Source: Triglochin maritima (taxonomy: Eukaryota > Streptophyta > Magnoliopsida > Alismatales > Juncaginaceae). Taken from it: a DNA stretch of 64,000 nucleotides. The notes under the pieces were generated by a model. The model was not told the DNA's origin. It did no database searches and saw only the letters and a list, made by a program, of their open reading frames with translations. The stretch covers positions 51,730,925 to 51,794,924 of the forward strand of contig OY821772.1 in NCBI GenBank assembly GCA_963682175.1, written 5' to 3'. Position numbers and translations under genes: made by a program. How positions within the stretch are numbered: position 1 is the first letter of the stretch; the number at the start of each line of letters is the position of its first letter. This document shows positions 36,301-46,863 of the stretch, one piece after another.

Positions 36301-39300
36301 TAAGGAACATTTACACATGGTGATGTGAATCCTTCATATCAAGCATAATTTCAAACTAACTGCCAAACGCTTGGTCTAGTATGACCTCCACTTGGAGTCT
36401 TAGACCAGATCATCTGTTATCGTAATTTTTTACGTAACCCAAATAGGGAAGGCCAAATATTTTGGACCGAGAGTCTCAAAAAGATAAATATACCTTGAAC
36501 TTGCTCTTATCAGGTGAATGAACTCGACAAACAAGTCCAGCTTGTGCTTCCGCTTGTGTAATCTTTACAGAATAAAAGTGGGCAGACTGCTTCTCCACCT
36601 GTTTAACAGAAATTGGGAAGCATTGATTACATTCAAATAAAGGTACGATATAAATGAATCGTCGAGACCAACCTTTCCTGAAAGAGATTGCCCCAACTTG
36701 ATAACTCGAATTTCAACGTTTCCACTTAGAGCTTCCTCTAACACAGTAGCTGAAACAGTTGTCTTAATAGGAACTCCAAGTTTACTGAAAAAAGTAATTT
36801 TAAGACGACAGAAAATCAGTAAGACCGTACAGCTATTAACAAATGCAGGGAAATGAAGGACAAAGCCTCAAACAAAAGACAAGGGACCTGAAAAGAGCAG
36901 CAAACATTGTGTTCAAGGCACCAAGACTTGAGAGATCTAACTCCAGCTCTTGGCCTTCTGATTCAATAGCCTGCATCAATGACTCTTAGTGGACACCTCA
37001 AACTAATGATTGAGGAAAACAAGTAACATTAATTAATCAAATCAAAAAACAAAGTCATGAGTTACCAAGTGCATTTGGAAACTAGAAGGTAACAGTAATT
37101 TTTGGCTAAACAATAATACAGAGACAAATAAGAAAGTAGGAAACTGATTGAAATAGCTTACATCAAATCCGCTGGTATCATATTGTTGTCTTTTATCTGG
37201 GTCTGACAATATATTATATGAAAACGTAACCTCCTTAAACATGTCGGCTGCAACAGGATCATTCGCATTTTTGTCAGGATGGTACCTGACAACATCATAC
37301 AGGTATAAACATCATATACCAAAATACTACTACTACTACAAAAACAACAAAGCCTTTAATCCCAAACTAGTTGGGGTATGCTAGAAATGAACTCAAGAAA
37401 ATCACGGTTTAGGTGCGCGGATAGTCTTCTTCCATGCCCTCCTGTTCAATGCAGTGTACCAAAATACTGAAGGGGGGAAAATAATTTACCTTACAACAAA
37501 CACATATATGGCACATATGGTGGTGAGATATCAATATCATATTTTGCAGCTTTCGTTAAGAACATTATACACAGCTCAAATGACAGAATAAGGGATCGTA
37601 GTGATCACTAATCGAATGCATATAATGGCATCACCGTTAATTTAATGCAGAGACAATTTTTTATCGGTAATTTAATGCAGAGACATATTGTAAGGTCATA
37701 TCTCCTTAATACCCACAAACTAAATCCAAAGTGATCTAGGATCTGATTAAAACACACAGTACTATTTCCAGACGAGATAAAAATGAATCATACTCTACAT
37801 GTATTGAACTGTTTTTTATACTTCAGATACATATCAATTTATGCAAATACTAGATTACCAGTTTTACATAGAACCACGATAAAGACTTGGCATCTTAAAC
37901 CCAAAAAGGCTACGATTTATGAAGTTAAGTGAATAGCAGGCAAGGGACAAAAGGCTCTCCCAACCAACCGAAGTACATGGATATCACCAAAGACCATAAT
38001 GGACAAAACCTCATATTGGTGCCAAGCCTAAGTCAATATATGTATATTGTGTGAGCGATTTCAAGGCATATTTGGACTCCCGCAGTGGTTCATTCATTTA
38101 CCGAGGGGTGTCATGTTGTATCATCTATATCTTGTATATGTATCCATGCTTACAGGTTGATGATTTCCTATCTATTTGTATATGATCAATATACAAGATT
38201 TCATTTCACAGCAATTCTGGCAAAAGTTGCACCAAAAGACAAAGCAAATAGGATCACGGGCTGGACCTTTCCTAAAAGAGTCCCATGCTCCTAGTTGTAC
38301 CGAAACATACATCATGTACAGGAATACAGTCAAAAAAAGTCCACAGACTGTAAGAACAACCTTTGAGTCTAAGTGGTTGCTTGGTTGGTGTGTCATGAGA
38401 GGGTGATTAGGAGATTGCAGTTGAAGAGGACAGGTTGGAACATGGCAAGCAGATGTTTCCTCTGTAAATAAGATGTGTAAATTTATTTTACAACGGCAGG
38501 GTAATTGTGGGTACTTTTGGAAATATTGCAACATCGGTAAACCATCTTGGGCCATGCCTTCAGTTTCATCTGTGAAGATTTTGTGTAATTGGAAAAAGGA
38601 TGTCAAGCAGTCAAACTAAAAGAGTTACAGGGAACTTTGTCCACTACTGATTTGGTGGACCATCTGGCAACATAAAACATTGCGACGTTTCACAGGGTAG
38701 ACCAAGGGAAAGTGTAGTCTGGATGGAATTTCCAAGTAACTTTAAGTTAACAACTAAAGGTTCGGATAGAAAAGTGAAATTTAGGTGCAAGCAATGTAGC
38801 AAGTTTGGAGGGAATAATGGGTTTCTCAAGATTAAGGAGTCTTTTGTGGTGTCTTCTGGTCATCACAGGCATTTGTATTAGGGGACTGTGATGACATCTG
38901 GTTAGGGTAATGTTTTGATTTTTGCACTGCCACTATCAGCAACTGTTTTAATCTTTTCAAATTTTGTATGAGGTTTTAATTATTTTATAATGTGATACCC
39001 CAAAGCTAATTGTTGTGGAAGCGAAGTGTAAACCATTTTTTTCTTTTATTTTTTATCGTTGAGAAAATGTAAAGCATATCACCACACCAATGTGATATCT
39101 CATTACACAAAAGCATAATAAGTATATGACTACTCTTGTACGACCCTTAAGACCTGGTATGACAATTAGTTTGGCACCTAATTCGTACCTACTGTCTAGA
39201 GTCCAGACATTGAGGCCAAGATGTTAAGTCAAGTGTGCACATGAAGATACAGGACACATTTCTGTATTTGAAAATAAGGACTAGGAAACTAAATCAAGCC

Positions 39301-40260
39301 ATCACAAATCATCCCCTCAAATAATGCACAATTTTACATCACAATGATATGCCAATGTAGGTGTAACATTTTGTTGAAGGTCCAATGTAGGTGTAACATC
39401 ACAAGAGATGGTAGACCTTTCATCTCATCCTAAGTTTCTCAATGCTCGATTCAAATACATCATTGAACGTGATTTTGATGCCCACAACAGTTGGATGTTG
39501 CTTTCTCTCAATCTTCCAAATGCACCTTTTGAACCCAAAATACTCCTTATACAGTATACCTGTGTTGTGTGGTGTTGCATCTTATTTTCTCGGCATTCAT
39601 TGTAACTTCAAAAACAATATCAAATGCATTAAAATGAAGAAAAATTGTGTCATGAGGTGTTTTTCGTCACAATCTACTCAACATGCCTTTGAATCAAATG
39701 GCATAGGCATACAAACTCATATAATATTATACAAATTCTGTGGAGGTTTTCAGACTTAATCATATCAGAATACTCCAAGTGCCATTTTCGCCTCAATCTT
39801 CTAAACATGCATCTTAATTCTAAACATCCATCTTAAAAACAAACGACATCATATGTACTTATAAATCCATGATACCTAGAAATCTGTTGTGGTGTTTCAC
39901 TATTTTGTCTCAACCAACCTACAAAAACTTATAAATCCATACGTCGTGGAACTTACTAAATCATAAATAACACGAAAGATGTAATATGCACACCACCCGA
40001 GACAAGCTTCAGTTGACGTGTTCAAAGAACACACTAGCTGCAATTCTAAAAGGAAAAACAAGCAAAAACGAAGATGAAAAATATGCAGACAGAAGTTGGG
40101 TTCTTAAGAATTACTTCAGAGCCATCTTCCGGTACGCCGACTTGATCTCCTGATCAGAAGCATTAGGCGGCACTCCCAACACCTCGTAGGCATCCCTCCT
40201 CTTCTGCTTCGCCCCGTCCCCCTTTTTATCCCTCTTTGGCACAAATCCCGGCGCTGGCAT
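33332..40260 (-). CDS. DnaJ (Hsp40) co-chaperone of the ARG1 / DnaJ16 family
   Basis: This is a J-domain protein closely resembling Arabidopsis ATJ16 (ARG1-like), a family tied to gravity signalling and membrane trafficking. There are eleven minus-strand exons: 40260-40115, 37285-37162, 36970-36888, 36784-36673, 36598-36494, 36141-36091, 34311-34225, 34142-34034, 33931-33783, 33700-33647 and 33556-33332. All phases agree, giving 414 aa. The J domain starts at YEVLGV (25-30) and has HPD at 51-53. Next come [38 protein letters not shown], a coiled-coil segment ([34 protein letters not shown]) and a basic tail ending KKKPC. Intron 1 (2.8 kb) contains an RTE LINE fragment, and a SINE lies in a later intron. 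A MULE cluster starts about 430 bp upstream of the start codon. Confidence 0.93.
35471..35590 (-). mobile_element. Au-type SINE remnant
   Basis: On the minus strand it reads ggaaacaacctc, then ggttgcgtacatccgac, then gggagcctctt and cattggggtt. These blocks, in this order, are conserved in the Au SINE family of angiosperms. It lies in the intron of the DnaJ gene between exons 36141-36091 and 34311-34225. The tRNA-like 5' part is partly degraded. Confidence 0.65.
37329..37456 (-). mobile_element. 5'-truncated RTE-type LINE (128 bp) in a DnaJ gene intron
   Basis: On the minus strand it encodes the RTE C-terminus ([10 protein letters not shown]), followed by the conserved tail cataccccaactagtttggg and a short run of gtt/gta repeats. 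It is flanked by a perfect 12-bp duplication, taccaaaatact, at 37317-37328 and 37457-37468. A 12-bp duplication, 5' truncation and simple 3' tail are typical of target-primed insertion. Confidence 0.88.
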
Positions 40261-40691
40261 TTCCACCAACTCAAAATCAAACCAAAACCTCAGAAACTAC
40301 GAAAACCACCGAGATCAGGTCGAATCGCCTCCAATTGTAGCTCCCGCACACCACTTCCACAGCAACACTCACAACCTCAGAAACCACAAAAACCTCTCGC
40401 CGGAAAGAAGATCGCTACCTCGGGAGCAACAAGAACACCGCTGAATCGAGGGGAGGAGAACGGAATCTGATGGAAAAGAGGATCCGCGTCAGGGATCTGA
40501 CGCGGAGGTGCCGATTGGGTCCCGCATTCGTGCCCTAGAGTCGAATTGGGGGAGAAATAGGAGCTCTGGTTTGGAGAGAAAGAGAGGGATTATTTTGGAT
40601 AGTTTTTTCGGTGAGAGAGAAGTTATAGAATTTTTTTTGATAGGTAACTATTAACTAATTGGAAAACTTTTCAAAATAACAATATAAAAAC

Positions 40692-40975
40692 TGAATTGCT
40701 AAACATAGCCTAAAATTACTTAAATCGTCCACGATGGTGCAGGAGTCTTAGCCAGACGCCCGAGTAGGAAAAAAAATCTGTCTCCATTACTTCGCCTGAT
40801 CTAGGTGTTTCGCGAGACATTTTCGTGGTGTTGGTCCTAGGAATGTTAGTAAAACTGAGTCAAAAACCTTGTTTGAAGACACGGGACGATATGGGTATTA
40901 AATATATTGTTAAGGGCAATTTGGTAATTTCAAGGGACGATTTAAGTAGTTTTGGGGCGACGTTTAGTAGTTCCC
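40692..40975. mobile_element. Small MULE-type MITE (284 bp)
   Basis: The left end (tgaattgctaaac...ttacttaaatcgtcc) and the reverse of the right end (gggaactactaaac...ctacttaaatcgtcc) match as imperfect terminal inverted repeats of about 45 bp. The flanks tataaaaac (40683-40691) and tgtaaaaat (40976-40984) match at 7 of 9 positions, as expected for an old 9-bp MULE duplication. From about 40744 it is directly repeated at 45897-46126, the right end of the larger MULE, so both belong to one family. Confidence 0.7.
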
Positions 40976-41011
40976 TGTAAAAATTGACAAATCCCGTTAT
41001 TGAAATAATCG

Positions 41012-41402
41012 GTAAAATATAAACCTAGTAATAGCGTTAATATTTTCAAACCTAGAAAACGGTAACTCCAACATTGATTTTTATTTATCCTTATATTTAG
41101 AATCTTGTAGTCCAATTAAAAAAAATTAGACTTTGTTTTTAATATGATATAATAATTTTTTGGGTATTTTGATAATATATTTTTGTTGAAATATCTAATT
41201 TATAATTAAATAATAATTTAAAATATCAACGTAATGAATTAATAACAAAGAAAGAGAAATACGAATATTTATCAAAATACCCAGAATTTTTAAAAAATAC
41301 ATGATTTTTAAAAATAAGGATATGTAAAATACGATGTTGGAGTTATCATTTTCTAATTTTGAAAACAATAACTCACTCCACTATTAGATTTATATTTTGC
41401 CA
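41012..41402. mobile_element. Fold-back element with arms of about 90 bp
   Basis: The left arm (from ggtaaaatataaacctagtaa through aaaacggtaactccaacat to tatccttatattt) is matched in reverse by the right arm (aaaataaggatat...gatgttggagttatcattttc...ttagatttatattttgcc). The AT-rich spacer is about 180 bp. No coding capacity is seen. I could not define a clear target-site duplication, so the exact ends are approximate. Confidence 0.65.
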
Positions 41403-41577
41403 TTTTTAATTTTTTCATCGTTTATTTTGAAAATATTTCCTAATTAATACGTCTTGCAAAATTTGTTTTCTTTTTTAATTTCTTAATTAAGTGTTGAACT
41501 AAACTACTTGACTTTGGTGAAATAGTATACTATTACCTTGTTCATTTCAATTAATTTTTAAAAAAAAACATTTTTGA

Positions 41578-41604
41578 GTCGGGCGGTCGCGGGAGACGCC
41601 CGAC
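41578..41604. other. GC-rich hairpin at the left side of the MULE coding region
   Basis: The sequence gtcgggcg (41578-41585) pairs with cgcccgac (41597-41604), with an 11-base loop. A related gggcggtcgcc follows at 41613-41624. It stands out from the very AT-rich flank. Confidence 0.6.
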
Positions 41605-41652
41605 CCAACGATCGGGCGGTCGCCGGAACCACCACGGACTGAGGATACGCAG

Positions 41653-42754
41653 ATGACTGCTTATTTCTTCTTACTGCTAGGCTGCGTATTGTTTGTCAAC
41701 AAGAGCGGTTCCAGACTGAGACCACGCGACTTATTGGAGGCGAGTGACCCAGATACCATTGGTAATTACTCATGGGGGTCGGCGACGTTGGCATATCTGT
41801 ATCGCCAGCTGGGCATATCTAGTCGTGCTGATTGTGTTCAGATTACAGGTTGTCTTACACTGCTGCAGGCTTGGATATATGAGTATTTTCCTGCTTTCCG
41901 CCCACATCGTGAGCGGAAGATTGTTGAGCGTGGCCATCCTCGTTCGCGTATGTGGGCTGTCTGGGCCGAGGATAAGAGCGAGAGTCGACTTATTTCTATT
42001 CGTAGACGACTAGATCAGATGACTGCATCGCAGGTATATAATGTATATATCATTCACGTTTATTTAAATTTAAATTTATTATTATTATTAACGTATAAAC
42101 GTTTAGGTGGAGTGATTACCGTATGGTCCCGAGCCTGCTGTAGTTGTCCCGAGGACTACATTTGCCGGCATTATTCGTTATAGGGATATCACAGAGCCTT
42201 ATATACATGATCGCGTGTTACGTCAGTTAGGTTACATTCAGGTGATCCCGGTTGACATCCCGACGCCCGAGCATGCAGTACGGTCTGCGACTGCGACGAT
42301 GTACGACGTCAGGCACAACGTTTCGTCTGCGGAATTGGTTTGGAGGACATTTCCGAGACTAGGACGACTACACCTGGCCGATCTGAGTCGTAGTCGCGAC
42401 CCCTCCACCTGTGCTCCAGATTATTTGCAGTGGTTCGGTAGGTGCTCACATCCACTGCTCGTACGTGGTATCATTCCGAGACCGGAGAGACCACTGGATA
42501 GGACATGTGCCGATGCGGTAAGTTTATCTAATTTTATATTTAATTGTAAAGTATATTTTGTTATTGTACGCTAATTTCTATTTTACATACAGTGGATGAG
42601 TAGGGTGATACGGTGTACGCAGCCGTTCTTGCGAGAGAGAGACGTCATGCCGAGTGAGGCGACGAGACTTGCATGTACAGATTGGGATCGCCTGATCGAG
42701 GATTGGAACAGCCAGTTGGGCATTTCGGACCATGATTCAGATGCTGAGCTGTAG
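41653..42754 (+). pseudogene. Plant mobile domain (MAIN/MAIL1-like) protein, MULE-borne
   Basis: Three exons (41653-42033, 42107-42517, 42593-42754) with good GT-AG borders encode the C-terminal part of a plant mobile domain. They include LLEASDPDTIGNYSWGSATLAYLYRQLG, ITGCLTLLQAWIYEYFPAFRP, then PYGPEPAVVVPRTTFAGIIRYRDITEPYIHDRVLRQLGY, and a C-terminus ending ISDHDSDAEL. The family is related to Arabidopsis MAIN and MAIL1 and is often carried by transposons. The third codon of exon 2 is TGA (42113-42115) where the family has Trp. The N-terminal part of the domain is not seen, so the copy is truncated as well as interrupted. Confidence 0.8.
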
Positions 42755-43032
42755 TTGTCTTGCTTTTACTTTCGTTTTGTTGCACTGTTAGTACATTTGT
42801 TGGTATATGCTTATGTTTATTTGTGTACTCTTATTATTTATTTCTGACGAACATATCTTCTACATATTTCTTTGACTATCGTATTTTTTAATATTTATTT
42901 TTCACGAAAAGATTTTCAACTTATTTCTTTAGATATGAAATAATATTTAAATTTAAAATACGGTAAAAAAACAACACGATATAAGTAGAAATACACGATA
43001 TATTATACATTACAAAACATTACAAATTACAA

Positions 43033-43640
43033 TCAACGTAACCGGTTCCAATACTCCATCCTACTTTGGTACTGATCCTCCCATCCAACAACACTCTCAT
43101 CTCGCATTTGATACCATAAGGTCGTTATAGGAGGTACTGGGAAATCATCAAGTAATTCCAAACGAATAAAATGAGCGTAACTCCCTAAATGAGCAAAGAC
43201 CAACTCTCTGACAGGCCTCGTCATGGTAGAGGGACACTCCCAGGGTAGAACAGTAAGACACGGGAACAACGAACCATCCATTCCCACTGCGAAATACATG
43301 ACCGCACACTTGTAAAAATTCACAATAGGAAACAAGTCGGACCAAACCTCCATATAATGATCCTCGCCACAACCTCCCCCGCCCCAATCAATTCGTTGAC
43401 GAGCCTCTCTCACATGGCCAAAATAGACTGTCTCATAAATAGGATGTGCACCTATCTCATTAGAAATCGCACAACGGGCGTACGACCAGTTCTCCTGACC
43501 ACCATGAAAGACATCGGCAACACATCGAAATCCACAGTTGCCATCAGCACGTACGTCATTCCACCTTTGCAGAAATGGCAAAATGATTCCTGGCAGTCTA
43601 TCATTATATGGGAAGTTGTCAACGTCAACCCCTCCGGACA
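43033..43640 (-). CDS. OTU-type cysteine protease domain of the MULE
   Basis: This open segment lies downstream of the transposase on the same strand. It starts at a splice acceptor (43641-43642) and ends at a stop at 43033. It contains DNFPYNDRLPGIILPFLQRW and then VRADGNCGFRCVADVFHG, the Asp-Gly-Asn-Cys active-site motif of OTU deubiquitinases. A candidate His near the end lies in GSYAHFIRLEL. In related MULEs this domain is joined to the transposase by splicing. Here the apparent donor (43756-43757) and acceptor differ in phase by one base, so a frameshift has probably separated the two. A transcript could still encode the domain from an internal start. Confidence 0.8.
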
Positions 43641-43757
43641 CTGTAAGGTAGGTAAATAACAATTCATTAAAACAACAAAATTAGGAGATAATATATTCAA
43701 CCCCATTTAGATTACTAATATATATTAAATAACATAACAACAAAGATATCGACATAC

Positions 43758-45761
43758 CAGAAGATCATGTCCCGTATTCAAGGACGATAGAGACGAATTA
43801 GACCGACGACCCCTGCTCCCACTACTGCCAGACCGACCACGACCCCTGCTCCCACTACTGCCAGACCGACCACGACCTCGCTCAGCATACTCGAAGGCAC
43901 TCGGGTCCCGACGTGTCGACTTTCCCCTAGGTCGACCTCGTACCTTAGTATTTTCTTCGGGTTCTCCATAGTTCGACTGATCGGGGTGTAATTGTTCGTA
44001 TAAAATACGAGAGGCACTACGAATTACTGCAGGATCGCTCTGCGAGATCTCATCCACTAGCTTCCGAAAATGCTCGGTGTCTTGTGCCGACTGATCAACA
44101 AACTCTGACATCTGGACTCCTTCTCCGATAACAAGTGTTTTCCAGAATGGATGAATCTGCTCTAAATAAATTACATCACCTGACGCGAAACACTCGTACA
44201 TGGTACAGGCACAAGGAATCACATGTGTTGTCAGGAAAGCACACCCACAACGATATTCAATTTCATCACTTAAGTCCTGCATTCTCTTCAACTCCTGAGT
44301 CATTAACGACAAACAGTGATGCGAAACTCGGTCATTTATATGCTGAAACAGAGGACCTATGTAATGTGCCAAATTTCGACGTCTCGAATCTTCAAGAAAG
44401 TTCCGAATATTCGTCAGCTGCATTTCAATAGACGAGTTCACGCGGTCGAAAAGAGTGTCGAGAGCGGCAGTCGATGTAGTGATCCACTCTTTCAGAGCCG
44501 AATGTGCACTTTCCACCCTGCAGTTCGTAGTGTTGCCGAAATGAAGAACTTGATTCGTCCAATTCAACACGAATTTTTCCTTATGCACCAACCACGTGTC
44601 TTCCACATACTTCGTCAGCACTAGCCAGGAAATGTAAGAATCCTTCAGATTACGGACTGCTCTATCATAATCCGTCTGTGAATCAGAAAGCATGACTCTC
44701 CTCCATCTTCCACGTCTAAAACTCTCTGCAAGCTGCTTCTCCTTGCCGAATACGTGATATGCGTAGTTGTACACGTCTTTGTTGATATGCCAGGTGCATA
44801 GTAAATGAGCTGACTCAGGAAAAACCTCTGCCACTGGTCGCATCAGACCCATCTCCCGGTCCGTAATTATTGCTGTCGGGCTAACAATATCCAATAACAG
44901 ATCTCGCAACCTCTCCAACACCCACCGGTAACTAGACTCGGTCTCATCCTGCAAAATCGCATATCCGACGAGGAAATTCATATTTGTTGGAGTAACCCCA
45001 ACCATCTCAAACAAAGGCATCTTGTACTTGTTCGTCTTATACGTCGAATCCATACAGATCACGAATGGGTATGTACGCAACAACTGAACTAAAGTCGGAT
45101 GTGCCAAAAATGCGTGAGTCAAGACATTAGTTTCTTCATCTGCCACAATCCAATGCAAATACTTATGCTGCACTGCCTCTCTGAGAAACTGCTGCGCGGG
45201 ATTCCTGTCTTCAGATTTCGTCCTCCTCATGTACTCTCTGAAGTTGTAAATGTGCCTTTGATTAGGATTATCGTCCGGAAATTTCTTCTTTACCGCCAAC
45301 AAAATGTTACGGGGCCTTGCTTGTGCCTCTGTCATATCCCGAACAATTTGCTTTGCCCCAGCACTAAGTCCGCTGACCTGTCGGTGACCCTCTGAATAAA
45401 CTGCCAATGGGTGGTTGTGCTGCCCAAACATGCTACTAGAAACAATAACCCATCCATCACGATCTCGTCGCTCCACCACTTTTACCAAAAACCGACAACC
45501 GCAACCTTTTCTTTTCGTATTCTTTCGCAGTGCAATACTCGTATCACGAGAACTCATCTCACGTCTGCGATCGCATCTGAGGTAACAATCCATCCGGTTA
45601 TCTGCTTTCGGTTTGTATGATGATATAACCAAAAAAAATCTGGCTCCTATTGCAACTTATTTCGCCCATTTACAACTTTCCTCGATTGTTGTAAATATTT
45701 CTTTACTGTCAAAAAGTGCACTGTAATCTACTCCATCACCACCGAAATCTTGAAACAGAAC
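43758..45761 (-). pseudogene. MuDR-type MULE transposase
   Basis: This is an open frame of over 620 codons, numbered from the codon at 45632. It has a FAR1/WRKY-GCM1-type zinc region ending in QHNHPL (71-76). The DDE triad is D195 (VICMDSTYKT), D258 (AIITDRE) and E374 (CRVESAHSALK), and a SWIM-type zinc module lies at Cys462, 464, 474 and 476. A Ser/Arg/Gly-rich repeat closes the frame. Homology extends upstream to a splice acceptor at 45762-45763 (FQDFGGDGVDYSALFDSKEIFTTIEES), but a TAA at 45657-45659 interrupts it. The catalytic core is intact, the N-terminal DNA-binding part is broken, and a first exon is not located. Confidence 0.85.
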
Positions 45762-45807
45762 CTGAAAAATTTGAATTTAACAAAAAATTAAAAAAAAACG
45801 GGCGTCG

Positions 45808-45897
45808 GACGCCTCCACAAAGGTGGAGGCGTCTGTCTAAACCGCCTCCACCTATGTGGAGGCGTGTTAGGCAGACGCCTCCACCTTGGTGGAGGCG
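45808..45897. repeat. Three tandem perfect hairpins (CGCCTCCAC / GTGGAGGCG)
   Basis: There are three consecutive inverted repeats with arms of 9-11 bp and loops of 2-4 bases: 45808-45833, 45843-45864 and 45876-45897. The period is about 34 bp. They lie in the 5' region of the MULE transposase, between the coding exon and the right terminus. The arms are identical while the loops differ (aaag, ctat, tt). Confidence 0.9.
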
Positions 45898-46126
45898 GTT
45901 TAGCCAGACGCCCGAGTCGTGAAAAAAATTCCGCCCAGTTACCTCGCCGGATTCAGGTGCTTCGCCAGACATTTTCGTGGTGTTGGTACTAGGAATGTGA
46001 GTAAAACTGAGTCAAACACCTTATTTAAAGACACGGGACGAAATCGGTATTAATTGATTTGTTAAGGGCAAAAAGGTCATTTTTGGGGCGATTTAAGTAG
46101 TTTTCCGGCGACGAATAGTAGTTCCC
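45897..46126. repeat. MULE right terminal region, direct repeat of 40744-40975
   Basis: The stretch runs from tagccagacgcccgagt through gacattttcgtggtgttgg and gtaaaactgagtcaaa to agtagttccc. It matches 40744-40975 in the same orientation over about 230 bp, with scattered substitutions. This is the shared terminal and subterminal region of the element family. Confidence 0.85.
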
Positions 46127-46863
46127 AATCAAGAAATCAATTAGGAAACAACATTTCTGATTACTAGAAGTTTAATTTGGCTAAGTATGCTCAACTCAAT
46201 CTTACCTATCTTGTTCATGAGAGTCTCTTTCCAGGTGTAAGGGTAGTGTTGTTGTTTTAACTTTTAACTATTTAGATTCAACTCGGTAATATATCGTGGC
46301 TCTTTGACTATACATACGCATGCTGGATTACAAGCGTTGTATTTTTTCTACGCCGAGTAAGATTGTATTCACGTCAAACATGATTAGAAAAGTGGATTCG
46401 TTGTGTCCCAACTTAACTAACATGACTTGTCGATAGAATTGTATAAAGGAAATATGATTGGCTAAAGTAATTTATGTTCACCTTTTATTATATATACAAG
46501 CTAATTTGGCAAATAAATCACGACAACCTCTTCTAAAGTATTGGTCCGTTAATTACAGTACATGCCACTCTTGGGAAGTGCTTCATTGCATATAAAAATT
46601 TTTCTTTTTCTTTTTTGATAAATTCATCAGATCATATTGCTCTACCCATGATAATATTAATATGTATTGATGGTGTTGGTCGGTCTTTGAGATCTCTATT
46701 CCTTTTGTTACGACCAAAACCAACCAACACAATCATATCGAACAGAAATAATAACCTAATAAACAAGCAACCAAGAAAAAAGGTTTACATATATAGATCA
46801 GTACCTCTATACTAAAATTTACAGTTGTTATACATCATTCTTGAGACGGGCGGTGAGAAGACA
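46127..46863. other. Spacer between the MULE and the zinc-finger gene
   Basis: This is AT-rich sequence with no recognised gene. Its right end is probably the 3' UTR of the minus-strand zinc-finger gene. Confidence 0.45.

Larger units (their letters stand above)
41500..46126 (-). mobile_element. Coding MULE with transposase, OTU protease and plant-mobile-domain gene
   Basis: The right end (tttggggcgatttaagtag...gaatagtagttccc, ending at 46126) matches the MITE terminus on the left and defines the element's right border. Inside are a MuDR-type transposase and OTU domain on the minus strand, and a convergent three-exon plant-mobile-domain gene on the plus strand. The left terminus of this larger element was not found. 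It may be truncated, or the MITE at 40692-40975 may have replaced or flanked it. Two coding stops indicate it is no longer intact. Confidence 0.75.

Noticed and set aside
38644..38880. Cys-containing frame ([13 protein letters not shown]) on the plus strand that resembles a zinc knuckle
   Set aside because: It is a single CxxC without the remaining ligands and lies in an intron with no supporting domain.
38085..39759. Several short frames in DnaJ gene intron 1
   Set aside because: No family similarity and no coherent exon structure were seen; treated as intronic sequence.
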